Of a DNA stretch of 64,000 bases, positions 45,065 to 54,404 are shown in pieces (within the stretch, counting starts at the first letter, position 1; every line of letters starts with the position of its first letter). The notes beneath the pieces were generated by a model that had not been told where the DNA came from, did no database searches, and saw only the letters and a program-made list of their open reading frames with translations. The position numbers and the translations under genes were made by a program. The stretch is from Bacillus litorisediminis (lineage in GTDB: Bacteria > Bacillota > Bacilli > Bacillales > JC228): NCBI RefSeq assembly GCF_022808645.1, contig NZ_JAKZKT010000019.1, forward strand, positions 20,419 to 84,418, written 5' to 3'.

Positions 45065-45079
45065 CATTTTTAGAAAATT
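45065..45079 (+). promoter_or_regulatory. CodY-like box upstream of bpr
   Basis: On the minus strand, AATTTTCTAAAAATG matches the CodY consensus AATTTTCWGAAAATT at 13 of 15 positions. It is about 145 bases before bpr. CodY control of extracellular proteases is known in B. subtilis. In an AT-rich gap such matches can be accidental. Confidence 0.35.
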
Positions 45080-45222
45080 CTGTAATTTAAAGACAGCAAT
45101 CGACAGAATCAACCCTAATATGTAGTTTAGGCTAGAGTTAACACCAAGATTTTACATAGGTGAAATATCAAGGAAAGGAGGATAGCCGACATTTATTTAT
45201 TTATTAAAAGGAGTGAAAAGGG

Positions 45223-48200
45223 TTGAAAAAAGCGAAACCGAAAAATTGGTGCCGACAGTTGATTCTATTTACCATGATCCTCACACTAATGATGCCTACA
45301 CCAATAAGCTTTGCTGCCAGTGAACACTCTACCTCAGTCAATGACAATCAAGCCAACACAATTGCCAACAAAGTTCATTCAAAAGTAATCGATACTTTTA
45401 AGGATCAGGAATATGTAACTTACCTAGTTAAGATGAAAGAACAAGCTGATCCGCAGAAAGCTGCTGCAGAAGCAGTGCAAAAGGCTGAAGCTAAAAATGC
45501 TACAGCTGCCAGCCAAAAACTAATGAAACGTTCTGCAGTTGTTTCAACCCTAAGAGGGAAAGCACTTGAAACACAAGCCAGTTTAAAAGAGGCTTTAGAA
45601 GCTGCAAAGAAAAATGGGTCTGTCAAAGACTATCAATCTTTTTATATTGTGAACGGATTAGCTGTTACTTCGACAAAGGAAGTAATGGAAAAAATCGCCG
45701 CTTTCACAGAAGTTGAAAAAATACTTCCAAATGAAACGAGACAGCTATTTACTCCTACTGTTACAAAACAAGACCAGGTAACAGCAGATGGCGAGATACA
45801 ATCAATCGAATGGAATATCAATCAAATTGGTGCACCAGCTGTTTGGAATATGGGTATCGATGGAACGGGGGTGGTCGTTGCATCAATTGATACGGGCGTT
45901 CAGTGGGACCATCCAGCTCTGGTTGAAAAATATCGAGGCTATGACCCTGCTAATCCGACACAGCCAAATCATGAATATAACTGGTTTGATGCAACTGCAG
46001 GGCAAACTGTTCCATATGATGATCAAGGACACGGTACGCATGTTACCGGAACGATGGTCGGGAGTGAACCAGATGGATCTAATCAAATCGGTGTTGCTCC
46101 TGGAGCAAAATGGATTGCCGTAAAGGCATTCACTGCTGCCGGTGGTACCGATGTCGATTTGCTTGAAGCAGGTGAATGGATTTTAGCTCCAAAGGATGCT
46201 GCAGGCAATCCTCATCCTGAAATGGCGCCAGATGTTGTAAACAATTCATGGGGAGGCGGTCCCGGACTTGATGAATGGTACCGGCCAATGGTGCAAGCTT
46301 GGCGTGCAGCTGATATCTTCCCTGAATTTTCAGCGGGTAATACAACAATATTTAACCCAGGCGGTCCAGGTTCTGTCGCAACTCCTGCCAATTATCCTGA
46401 ATCCTTTGCAACAGGGGCTACCGATTCGCAAAATCGTTTGGCAAGCTTTTCATTAGAAGGGCCATCACCTTACGATGAAATTAAACCCGAAGTGACAGCA
46501 CCTGGAGTAAATATTCGTTCATCAGTCCCTGGTGGAGCATATGAAGGAGGATGGAATGGAACTTCTATGGCAGGACCACATGTTTCAGCTGTCGTGGCTT
46601 TGCTTAAACAAGTTGATGCCAGCTTAACCGTTGATGAAATTGAACAAATTCTGCTCAATACAGCGACTCCTTTGACAGACAGCGAATACCCGCAATCACC
46701 GAATAATGGGTACGGCTATGGACTGGTAAGTGCATTTGATGCTGTCTCTTCTGTTGTGAACGGGCTAGGAAGAGTGAAGGGATCCGTAACGAGAGCAGGA
46801 GAAGATGTAACAGCACCTGTCGTAGAGCATCAAAGTCCTGCTGAAGTATTCTCCGGCATGGAAGTGCCGTTACAAGTCCAAGTACAAGATGATATCAGCG
46901 TGATTTCGGTAGTGCTTCGTTATTTAAAACAAGATGGAACCTGGGCTGAAGTTGAAGCTGCCAGAATCTCAGGTGATTATAAAGCTGGAACCTACCAAGT
47001 TGCGATTCCTGGTGAGGATGTGGCCGAACCTAACCTTCAATATGAAATTGTGGCTACTGATTTTGGCGGAAATCAGACATCAACAGACATCATTGATGTC
47101 CCAGTTCTGCCAGGAATATCAGTAGGTTATGAACAAGATTTCGAGGCAACTCCAGCAGGCTGGACTTCCTATGGAACAAACAATACATGGGAGTGGGGAG
47201 TTCCTACATCAGGTCCAGGCAGTGCCTTCTCTGGTGAAAAAGTATATGCGACAAATCTCGAAGGAAACTATGATAACAGAGCAAATATGAATCTTGTAAT
47301 GCCGCCAGTTGATATGCCAGCAGAGGGAAATGTATATCTCCAGTTTAAACAATGGTACAACTTAGAACGAAACTACGATTATGGTCATGTTTTCGTTTCG
47401 ACAGACTTGGAAAACTGGGTGCAAAAGCTAAGAATTAACAATGTTTCAAACGGTTGGATCGATGGTGAAGTTGATTTAAGTGAATATGCCGGTCAACGAA
47501 TCTATGTAGCCTTTAATGTAACGACCGATGGAAGTGTACTTCGCGAAGGCTGGTATATAGATGATGTCAAATTAACCAATACCCCATTAACAACAAGTAC
47601 CCAGAAAGGCACTCTTGGCAACGTAGAACAAAAAGGAGAACTAGGCATTTCGGAACCTTCTGAAAGTGAAAAGGCATATGTGGATCCGAACAAAATTGTA
47701 CCTGCTGAAAAAGAGGAAACTGCACCAGTGACTGATAAGTCAGTTACACCTCAAGCATTGCCAATGAGTGCAACAGTTACCGTTGTTGAAACTGAGCGAT
47801 CAACCCAAACGAACCCGCAAGATGGAAGCTTTGAACTTACACATGCAGCTGGTGCATACACATTGATAGCAGAAGCTTACGGATATAGACCTGTTACCCA
47901 AACAGTGGATATCCCTCGGGATGGAGAAGTGACAGCAAACTTTGTACTTGAAGAGCTTCCGCAAGGAACAGTTTCCGGAACGGTTAAAAATGAACAGACT
48001 GGAAATCCAGTTGAAGGTGCTACAGTTTACCTTATTGAAGATGCGGCAGTTGCCCCAGTCACAACGGATGCAAACGGAAACTTCTCATTAGTCGCCTATG
48101 AAGGGACTTATACAGTTAAGGTGTCTGCACCTTCTTACTACAGTGAGGAAATCCAAGTAACAGTAGAGGGTGATCAGGAAATTGCCTTAGATGTACAACT

Positions 48201-49539
48201 TAAGCCATTTATAGGCTATCCAGGAGAAATTGGCTATGATGATGGAACAGCAGAAAATGCAAGAGCCTTTTATGATGCTGGAAACGGCTGGGCTGTAAAA
48301 ATGACGCTTGAAAATGGTCAGACTCAGGCAATATTGAGGGGAGGGCTATTCCGCTTCTGGGATACAACTTGGCCGGATCCGGGAGCAACGGATTTTGCAG
48401 TTGAAGTCTATGATGCGTCGGGTACAGATGGCGCTCCAGGTCAAAAATTGGCCGGTCCTATTAGTGCAACAGCCTTACGAAATGGTGATTGGACACAAGT
48501 GGACTTAAGTCAGCACGGAATCGTAGTACCGAGCGAATTCTATGTCGTCTATGTCCAAACAACTCCATATCCTAATTCACCTGGTCTTGGAACAGATGAA
48601 AATGGGGATAATGCGGGCAGAAGCTGGCAATTAGTAGGCGGGGCATGGAGTCCTGCTCCCGAGGCTGAAGGAAACTATATGATCCGTGCTTTAGTAGATT
48701 ATGAGGTGACAGCACCAGTTATCACATCGCCAACTACGAACAGCTTTACCAATCAGCAAGAGGTCGTAGTAGAGGGTACAACCGCAGCTAACTACACGGT
48801 TCACCTTTATAATAACGGGGAAGAAGCTGCAGTGGTTCAATCCAATGAGGAAGGTGTGTTTTCTGCAAATGTTACCCTAACAGAGGGTGCCAATAGTCTG
48901 ACTGCTAAAGCAGCTAGTGATAATGGGATGACCGATTCATCAGAGCCAGTTGTAGTTACTTATGATGCAACACTCCCTACATTATCGATTGATGCACCGG
49001 AAGACGAACTGAAAACAAATCGTGAAGTTATTACTGTCAGCGGCTTGGTGGATGATGTTAACTTAGCGTCTGTCACTGTAAATGGCCAAAATGCAGCTGT
49101 ATCAGACGGAAGTTATCAGCATCGCATTATTCTAAATGAGGGTGAAAATGTGATTGAGGTTATTGCTTCCGACTTAGCTGGAAATACGACAACTAGTACT
49201 GTTACTGTAGATGCTAAGTTTAGTATTGCTGAGATTGAAAATCTGATGCCTGCAGAAGATAAAGAATTAAAAGCAGGGGAAACCGTTCAAATTGAATTCG
49301 ACAGTGAGCCAGGTTTGGACACTACCTTTGTTATTCACATGCCATTAACCAATGTAACCAACACCACTGAACTGCCAATGACGGAAGTTTCAGAAGGACA
49401 TTATGTTGGCTACTATACAGCTACGAAGAATGTCAAAGCTGAAGGTGCAATGATTGAAGTGATTGCCAGGGATGAATATGGAAATGAAGCCCGGAAATCT
49501 GCACCAGGTAAGTTGTATATTAATGCGAAGAAAAAATGA
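45223..49539 (+). CDS. bpr: Bacillopeptidase F, secreted S8 serine protease
   Basis: 1438 aa (B. subtilis Bpr about 1433). A signal peptide (MKKAKPKNWCRQLILFTMIL then TPISFAAS) is followed by an inhibitor-I9-type propeptide (about 60-175). The subtilisin domain has Asp223 (SIDTG), His270 (GHGTHV) and Ser448 (GTSMAGP). Then come an immunoglobulin-like region, a MAM/jelly-roll-like domain beginning YEQDFEATPAGWTSYG (about 640), two carboxypeptidase-regulatory-like repeats (LPQGTVSGTVKNEQTGNPVE), and C-terminal Ig-like domains. There is no LPxTG anchor or S-layer motif, so it is probably released. TTG start, with AAAAGGAG 8 bases upstream. Followed by a terminator. Confidence 0.94.
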   Translation: MKKAKPKNWCRQLILFTMILTLMMPTPISFAASEHSTSVNDNQANTIANKVHSKVIDTFKDQEYVTYLVKMKEQADPQKAAAEAVQKAEAKNATAASQKLMKRSAVVSTLRGKALETQASLKEALEAAKKNGSVKDYQSFYIVNGLAVTSTKEVMEKIAAFTEVEKILPNETRQLFTPTVTKQDQVTADGEIQSIEWNINQIGAPAVWNMGIDGTGVVVASIDTGVQWDHPALVEKYRGYDPANPTQPNHEYNWFDATAGQTVPYDDQGHGTHVTGTMVGSEPDGSNQIGVAPGAKWIAVKAFTAAGGTDVDLLEAGEWILAPKDAAGNPHPEMAPDVVNNSWGGGPGLDEWYRPMVQAWRAADIFPEFSAGNTTIFNPGGPGSVATPANYPESFATGATDSQNRLASFSLEGPSPYDEIKPEVTAPGVNIRSSVPGGAYEGGWNGTSMAGPHVSAVVALLKQVDASLTVDEIEQILLNTATPLTDSEYPQSPNNGYGYGLVSAFDAVSSVVNGLGRVKGSVTRAGEDVTAPVVEHQSPAEVFSGMEVPLQVQVQDDISVISVVLRYLKQDGTWAEVEAARISGDYKAGTYQVAIPGEDVAEPNLQYEIVATDFGGNQTSTDIIDVPVLPGISVGYEQDFEATPAGWTSYGTNNTWEWGVPTSGPGSAFSGEKVYATNLEGNYDNRANMNLVMPPVDMPAEGNVYLQFKQWYNLERNYDYGHVFVSTDLENWVQKLRINNVSNGWIDGEVDLSEYAGQRIYVAFNVTTDGSVLREGWYIDDVKLTNTPLTTSTQKGTLGNVEQKGELGISEPSESEKAYVDPNKIVPAEKEETAPVTDKSVTPQALPMSATVTVVETERSTQTNPQDGSFELTHAAGAYTLIAEAYGYRPVTQTVDIPRDGEVTANFVLEELPQGTVSGTVKNEQTGNPVEGATVYLIEDAAVAPVTTDANGNFSLVAYEGTYTVKVSAPSYYSEEIQVTVEGDQEIALDVQLKPFIGYPGEIGYDDGTAENARAFYDAGNGWAVKMTLENGQTQAILRGGLFRFWDTTWPDPGATDFAVEVYDASGTDGAPGQKLAGPISATALRNGDWTQVDLSQHGIVVPSEFYVVYVQTTPYPNSPGLGTDENGDNAGRSWQLVGGAWSPAPEAEGNYMIRALVDYEVTAPVITSPTTNSFTNQQEVVVEGTTAANYTVHLYNNGEEAAVVQSNEEGVFSANVTLTEGANSLTAKAASDNGMTDSSEPVVVTYDATLPTLSIDAPEDELKTNREVITVSGLVDDVNLASVTVNGQNAAVSDGSYQHRIILNEGENVIEVIASDLAGNTTTSTVTVDAKFSIAEIENLMPAEDKELKAGETVQIEFDSEPGLDTTFVIHMPLTNVTNTTELPMTEVSEGHYVGYYTATKNVKAEGAMIEVIARDEYGNEARKSAPGKLYINAKKK

Positions 49540-49551
49540 AGATGAGCAATA

Positions 49552-49588
49552 GAGGCCATCGCAGTTTGTTGCGGTGGCTTCTTTTTTA
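49552..49588 (+). terminator. Terminator of bpr
   Basis: GAGGCCATCGCA pairs with TGCGGTGGCTTC (G-U pairs allowed), followed by six T. Confidence 0.85.
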
Positions 49589-49722
49589 ATCTTTTATAGG
49601 TGCCTTCTTGGAGCTACATCCGGCAACAAGGTTAATCCAACAAATGAATGATTCCAATAATCCGGTGATGTTTAGTCCATATTAATGAAGGAAAAGACTC
49701 TTTTGAAGTGAGGAGATATCAA

Positions 49723-49863
49723 GTGGTTCAAAATAACATGAAACAATATAAAGTAGTAAGAGGCCCTTATAAAGACAAAGCACAAGGTTTAAAGTTTGGT
49801 TATGAATATACATCTGGCAATAAGGTGATACCTGGCAAGAAAAAAAACCAGACGGAAAATTAA
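49723..49863 (+). CDS. Small basic hypothetical protein (46 aa)
   Basis: GTG 49723 lies seven bases after AGGAG, an ideal ribosome site. The frame reads MVQNNMKQYKVVRGPYKDKA and continues to a Lys-rich end (PGKKKNQTEN). It is compact and basic, with alternating hydrophobic and aromatic residues as in a small beta-rich fold. I do not recognise it. It is followed by a strong hairpin at 49913-49946. Confidence 0.5.
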   Translation: MVQNNMKQYKVVRGPYKDKAQGLKFGYEYTSGNKVIPGKKKNQTEN

Positions 49864-49912
49864 AAAGCCTGATATTTAAGGAAACCCGTTGTTAAGCATG
49901 TTGCAAAACAGA

Positions 49913-49949
49913 CAAAAGCCATCCTTCATTAAGTGGATGGCTTTTGTTT
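49913..49949. terminator. Bidirectional terminator
   Basis: CAAAAGCCATCC pairs perfectly with GGATGGCTTTTG; T-rich flanks occur on both strands. It serves the small gene on the left and the minus-strand pair on the right. Confidence 0.82.
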
Positions 49950-49973
49950 GTACTCAGCCTGATAAGAATTCTT

Positions 49974-50318
49974 TCAAGCATGGACAGAGAGTAATGTATC
50001 GGCATAACCGACTAGCCGATTGATTAGTTCATCCGAAACCGCATAAATAAGGTGATGGAGAGATTCATCGTGTAATAAGGGATCGTCAAAGATAATCGTG
50101 GTATTAATAAAAATTTCACGATTTCCATAAAGATTGTAGTGGATGATCACCTTTCCTGCTGCTCCCCCTGTTTGTGGATCCTTGTAATTAGGAAGAAATA
50201 CATACCACTCTTCAGCAGTGGCAGATCGGAAGTTTTTAGTAAAAGTCATGCCGCTGATTTCTTCTGTAATTTTGGTTTTTAGGGAATCAGGAATTATATC
50301 TATGATTGGCTTATTCAT
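49974..50318 (-). CDS. Hypothetical protein (114 aa)
   Basis: Not recognised. No membrane segment or signal. It is a soluble, slightly acidic protein with WYVFLPNYKDPQTGGAAGKV and a C-terminal helix LHHLIYAVSDELINRLVGYA. The ribosome site is weak (GTGGGGA, about 12 bases from the ATG). It lies 25 bases after the DUF1292 gene on the same strand, so the two are probably co-transcribed. Confidence 0.65.
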   Translation of the reverse strand: MNKPIIDIIPDSLKTKITEEISGMTFTKNFRSATAEEWYVFLPNYKDPQTGGAAGKVIIHYNLYGNREIFINTTIIFDDPLLHDESLHHLIYAVSDELINRLVGYADTLLSVHA

Positions 50319-50343
50319 TTAAAACTACATTCCCCACTAAGGT

Positions 50344-50601
50344 CTATTCTGCCGGTGCAGCTTCAACTGCGATTTGATATGCGTCAAGAATGGATTCTTT
50401 TATATTCGGATCCGTAATCCCAACGACATATTGTTCGTCTCCTTCGTCCTCTACACGGAAAAGCAGGGTTTCGTCATTTTCTCCTCTGAGTAAGGCGTAC
50501 AGCTGATCTTCCATATCGAACAAAGCTTCTACTGCATATTCTTTTTCCTGACCATTCTCATCCTCTATAATTACAATATCTCTTTCATCATCATATCTCA
50601 C
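50344..50601 (-). CDS. DUF1292-family protein
   Basis: 85 aa, very acidic. RDIVIIEDENGQEKEYAVEA and YALLRGENDETLLFRVEDEG are typical of DUF1292 (YrzB-like) proteins, function unknown. It starts with GTG 50601 just after GGAGGG. It is upstream of the unrecognised 114-aa gene. Confidence 0.82.
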   Translation of the reverse strand: MRYDDERDIVIIEDENGQEKEYAVEALFDMEDQLYALLRGENDETLLFRVEDEGDEQYVVGITDPNIKESILDAYQIAVEAAPAE

Positions 50602-50809
50602 AAAAATCCCTCCTTAAGGTCTGTTTTACTATCCCCTAAATTGTGACTTTTTATGGGTAGTAAATAATAGGGGAAAGATTATGTTGTATACGTATTTTAA
50701 AAAGGAAGCAAACTATTGCAAACTCAAAAGATGAAATCGTAATGAACTTCACTTATAATGTAGAAATGTGTCTGAAATATTTAAATATAAATACGCGGAG
50801 GATAAAAAT

Positions 50810-51565
50810 ATGGCACAATCCTTAATCGAACCAAAAGTAAAAGAGATTCTCGAGGATAAAATTCAATATATAAAAACAGATAAAGGTGCAATCTATTTAG
50901 TCGGACCCATCCAATTACCTGTTAATTTGTATGGAGAAACTGTTATTTTTAAATGGTATTGCTGGCTGAACTGTGATGAAGCTACGGAAGACATCAATCG
51001 GATTATTGAAAAACTCTCATCCAAAAATCTTGCTGAATTTCAGCAATCCAGTGTGTTAGTTTATGGGGATTTTCAATATAAGGATGATGCTCTGATCCGC
51101 TTTCATTCTATTTGTCATACTGGGGACATTTTTGGAAGCAAAAGATGTGATTGCGGTTTTCAATTAAAGCAGTCGATGAAAATGATAGTCGATCATGGAA
51201 CTGGAGCTTTATTTTATTTAGCCAATCATGAAGGCAGGGGGATTGGATTATTTAGTAAAGCAATGGCCTATCTTCTTCAGGAAAACGGATACGATACAGT
51301 AGAAGCAAATCTGCATCTAGGTTTTGCAGATGATACCAGAAACTATAGTGATGCCATTGCTGTATTAAAAGCATTACGTTCAAAACCAGTAACCCTTATT
51401 ACCAATAACCCCAAAAAGCTGAAGGCATTACAGGAAGCAGGCATGGATGTTTCGGGGAGGACGGCTTTATGGGGCGACATATCGGAGTACAATGAGAAAT
51501 ATTTACAAACCAAAATCAACCGTTCTGGACATCTGAAAGACGAGGGAACATGCTGTAATGACTAA
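50810..51565 (+). CDS. GTP cyclohydrolase II (monofunctional RibA type)
   Basis: Opens the imidazole ring of GTP, the first step of riboflavin and related pteridine/pyrimidine routes. The zinc site is CHTGDIFGSKRCDC (C-x10-C-x-C), the active-site loop is NHEGRGIGLFSKAMAYLLQE, and TNNPKK follows. It has no DHBP synthase domain, unlike the RibBA fusion of the rib operon. Start ATG 50810, with GGAGG 8 bases upstream; the frame opens at 50768. It has an N-terminal extension of about 80 residues before the core. 251 aa. It overlaps the RibD gene by 8 bases, so the two are coupled. Confidence 0.88.
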   Translation: MAQSLIEPKVKEILEDKIQYIKTDKGAIYLVGPIQLPVNLYGETVIFKWYCWLNCDEATEDINRIIEKLSSKNLAEFQQSSVLVYGDFQYKDDALIRFHSICHTGDIFGSKRCDCGFQLKQSMKMIVDHGTGALFYLANHEGRGIGLFSKAMAYLLQENGYDTVEANLHLGFADDTRNYSDAIAVLKALRSKPVTLITNNPKKLKALQEAGMDVSGRTALWGDISEYNEKYLQTKINRSGHLKDEGTCCND

Positions 51566-52664
51566 TCATGAATTTTATATGAGACTTGCACTTGAGAATG
51601 CTCAGGCTATGAAAGGGCAAACAGATCCGAATCCATTAGTAGGTGCAGTGATTGTGAATGATAATCGAATTGTTGGAATTGGGGTGCATTTAAAAGCAGG
51701 GGAACCGCACGCTGAGATCCATGCCATTCGAATGGCTGGTGAAAAGACAAAGGGTGCGACCATTTATGTAACACTGGAGCCATGTTCACATTATGGAAGA
51801 ACTGGGCCGTGTGCAGTTGCCATTGTGGAGGCTGGTATAAAAAAAGTGGTGATTGCCACACTTGATCCAAACCCAGTCGTATCCGGCAATGGAGTAAAGA
51901 TTTTAAAAGATGCCGGAATTGAAGTGGTAATTGGGGTTTGTGAAGAAGAATCGAGACGGATGAACGAAGTATTTAATAAGTTTATTGTGGAGAAAAAACC
52001 ATTTGTTACATTAAAAGCAGGAAGTACGTTGGATGGGAAAATTGCAAGCTATACTGGAAGCAGCAGATGGATCACATCCGAGGAAGCACGCTATGATGTC
52101 CACCTGCTTCGCAGTCAGAATATGGCTATATTAGTTGGGATCAATACGGTTTTAAAAGACAATCCTGAACTGACAGCGAGGATTCCAAATGGCAGAAATC
52201 CGATTCGTGTTGTTATGGATTCTTCTTTAAAGATTCCCATGGATACAAAAATCGTACAAGACAATGAAGCAGAAACATGGATTTTTACCACTGAAAAACA
52301 TGACAAAGAGAAAAGAAAACAATTAGAGGATAAAGGTATTCAAATATTTGTTACTTCAGGTATAAATCACGTAAATCCTAGCGATGTAATACATAGATTA
52401 GGAGAAAAATTGGTATCTTCCGTTTTGATTGAAGGCGGAGGATCGATTCATGCTGCTTTCTTAGAGCAGCATTTAGTAGATAAAGCAGTGATTTATATGG
52501 CACCCAAATTGATTGGAGGAAAGAATGCTCCTACATTTATAGAGGGACAAGGCATTATGGAAATGAGTGATGCCATTGAATTATCAGATGTAACGATTAA
52601 ACCGATTGGCAAGGATTATAAATGGGTCGGCTATCCAATCTATAAAGAGCTAATTAAACACTAA
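51558..52664 (+). CDS. ribD: Bifunctional pyrimidine deaminase/reductase RibD
   Basis: Deaminates and reduces the product of GTP cyclohydrolase II. The deaminase domain holds HAE (catalytic Glu) in GEPHAEIHAI and the zinc cysteines in LEPCSHYGRTGPC. The reductase domain (about 145-368) has LKAGSTLDGKIA, AILVGINTVLKDNPELTAR and LIEGGGSIHAAFL. 368 aa, normal. It is paired with a monofunctional GTP cyclohydrolase II, but with no ribE, ribH or DHBP synthase, and no FMN riboswitch in front. Confidence 0.9.
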   Translation: MTNHEFYMRLALENAQAMKGQTDPNPLVGAVIVNDNRIVGIGVHLKAGEPHAEIHAIRMAGEKTKGATIYVTLEPCSHYGRTGPCAVAIVEAGIKKVVIATLDPNPVVSGNGVKILKDAGIEVVIGVCEEESRRMNEVFNKFIVEKKPFVTLKAGSTLDGKIASYTGSSRWITSEEARYDVHLLRSQNMAILVGINTVLKDNPELTARIPNGRNPIRVVMDSSLKIPMDTKIVQDNEAETWIFTTEKHDKEKRKQLEDKGIQIFVTSGINHVNPSDVIHRLGEKLVSSVLIEGGGSIHAAFLEQHLVDKAVIYMAPKLIGGKNAPTFIEGQGIMEMSDAIELSDVTIKPIGKDYKWVGYPIYKELIKH

Positions 52665-52744
52665 GACTTGAACCTCTTATAATTTTCGTGAGAATAACGG
52701 TAAACACCCTTTTTTTGTATTATTTGACCAAGAATATTCAATGG

Positions 52745-52776
52745 AAAAGTGACATAATCGTGTCACTTTTTTTAAT
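52745..52776 (+). terminator. Terminator after the RibA/RibD pair
   Basis: AAAAGTGACA pairs with TGTCACTTTT around TAATCG, with more T following. Confidence 0.88.
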
Positions 52777-52871
52777 TTTAAAGGGTTTACAATTTTAGCC
52801 AACGAGCGTTAGTTGAATAGGTTTTTATCCGAAAGCTGAAACTACAAAAAAACTAAGGGTGGTTCGGGCAG

Positions 52872-53888
52872 ATGGAAATGGACAATTCATTAACTTCACA
52901 TGAAATTTTAACATCGGCTGAGATAGGTAAGCTTTGGGCCACATATATGGGGAATAGCATGGCCAAACTGATTGTTCAATTTTATTTACAGCATGTTGAT
53001 GACCCCGACATTCAACATGTACTTGAGTATGCTTTAGAAATAACCGAGGAAATTCTGCAAAAAATTACTTGCATCTATGAAGAGAAAAATCACCCGATTC
53101 CATCAGGTTTTACCAAGGATGATGTGAACCTTAATGCCCCAAGACTGTTTCTTGATGAATTTTATCTTCACTATTTGAAATACACTGCAAAAGCGGCGAT
53201 GAGTCTGTATGCCACCGCTGTTCCTTTAATGACAAGAGAAGATACAAGAGAAATATATACTTACTGTATAACAAAGACAGTAGAGCTTATGAATCGTGTA
53301 AATAAACTTTTACAAGCCAAAGGCTTAATCCAATATCCGCCAATCATTCCGATTCCAAAACATGTTGATTTTGTAAAAAAGCAGCAATATTTACATGGTT
53401 TTTTCGGAAATGTAAGACCCCCGCATGCTTTAGAAGTAACGCATCTTCATGATAATATTGAAAATAACGTAACTTCGAAAGCACTGCTGATTGGATTTAC
53501 TCAGGTGGCAAGGGATGAAGAAGTGAAGGATATTTTGGTTAGGGGAAAGGAACTGACTGAAAAACATATAAGCCGATTTTCCGAGATCTTGAATAGGAGT
53601 CACCTACCTTCAGCTCCCCGACTTGATCATTTATTCACAACATCAACTGAGTCTCCATTCTCGGATAAAGTGATGTTATTTCATAAAATTGATATGTTTT
53701 CCATGAAAATTAGAGGATATGGAAATGCAATCTCTTTAAACGGAAGACGTGATATTGGTGCCATGGCTGCGAGATTACTTTTAGAAACTTCCCTATATGT
53801 AGAGGATTTAGGAAATCTCATAATAGAAAAAGGCTGGCTGGAACAAATGCCTCAAGCACCAGACAGGGATTCCATTGCAAATGAATAA
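52872..53888 (+). CDS. DUF3231 protein with two tandem domains
   Basis: 338 aa. Two copies of a four-helix unit: residues about 8-160 (LTSAEIGKLWATYMGNSMAK) and about 180-330 (LLETSLYVEDLGNLIIEKGW at the end). This is the DUF3231 arrangement found in Bacillales. Members are often sporulation-linked, but the function is unknown. ATG 52872 has an AAGGGTGG ribosome site. Monocistronic, with a terminator at 53908. Confidence 0.85.
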   Translation: MEMDNSLTSHEILTSAEIGKLWATYMGNSMAKLIVQFYLQHVDDPDIQHVLEYALEITEEILQKITCIYEEKNHPIPSGFTKDDVNLNAPRLFLDEFYLHYLKYTAKAAMSLYATAVPLMTREDTREIYTYCITKTVELMNRVNKLLQAKGLIQYPPIIPIPKHVDFVKKQQYLHGFFGNVRPPHALEVTHLHDNIENNVTSKALLIGFTQVARDEEVKDILVRGKELTEKHISRFSEILNRSHLPSAPRLDHLFTTSTESPFSDKVMLFHKIDMFSMKIRGYGNAISLNGRRDIGAMAARLLLETSLYVEDLGNLIIEKGWLEQMPQAPDRDSIANE

Positions 53889-53907
53889 AATAAGAATATG
53901 TAAGGAA

Positions 53908-53946
53908 AATGGGTAATCCTAATTCAAAGGATTACCCATCTTTGTT
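53908..53946 (+). terminator. Terminator of the DUF3231 gene
   Basis: AATGGGTAATCC pairs with GGATTACCCATC around a 9-base loop; TTTGTTTT follows. Confidence 0.85.
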
Positions 53947-53989
53947 TTCTCAATATTAGTGGGTGAACATTCTCTGGAACCGGAGTAGC

Positions 53990-54205
53990 AAGAAGTTCAT
54001 TCATGAGGGAATTTAGCCATGTTAATTGGAGCTGGGCTATTATAAGGAGAACTGGTTCATCCATTCCCAATTTGATTTATGACTACTATAAAATAAACTT
54101 CTGGGTTTAATGCTCGATCTTCACCAATGTATGGTTCATAAGCTTTATTGGTTCCAGAAAATCAAGTAGGAATGACAATTACATTATCTTTTACTTTATT
54201 AATTG
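53990..54205 (-). pseudogene. Relic of a MetX-like alpha/beta hydrolase
   Basis: Reading the minus strand without regard to stops gives KVKDNVIVIPT, stop, FSGTNKAYEPYIGEDRALNP, then EVYFIVVINQIGNG, stop, TSSPYNSPAPINMAKFPHE, stop. This is the N-terminal part of homoserine-O-acetyltransferase-like hydrolases (PTWxSGT, IGxGRALDPxxYFIV, NGLSSSPSNTPAP, RFP). The three TGA codons stand where Trp or other residues are expected, in one unbroken frame. The C-terminal half, with the catalytic Ser, is missing. A decayed gene fragment; the remaining gap bases (53947-53989 and 54206-54404) hold nothing I can name. Confidence 0.75.
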
Positions 54206-54404
54206 ACTATACTAATAACTATTAGTTTTTATAGAGTTTGCATTTTTACATACTCGAAAAATAAAGAAAATAGAGGTATAATAGGTTGTTGTGGAAGGAT
54301 TGCTGATTTTCCATTCCTAATTTCTAGCCATTTCAGCTGACACATTAAAAGCAATTCTTTTCCATGATTTGATGCAGATTCAATATTGAAAGAGAGTGGT
54401 ATAG

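Noticed and set aside
50602..50809. FMN riboswitch before the RibA/RibD pair.
   Set aside because: The gap is only about 200 bases, AT-rich, and shows none of the conserved RFN segments.
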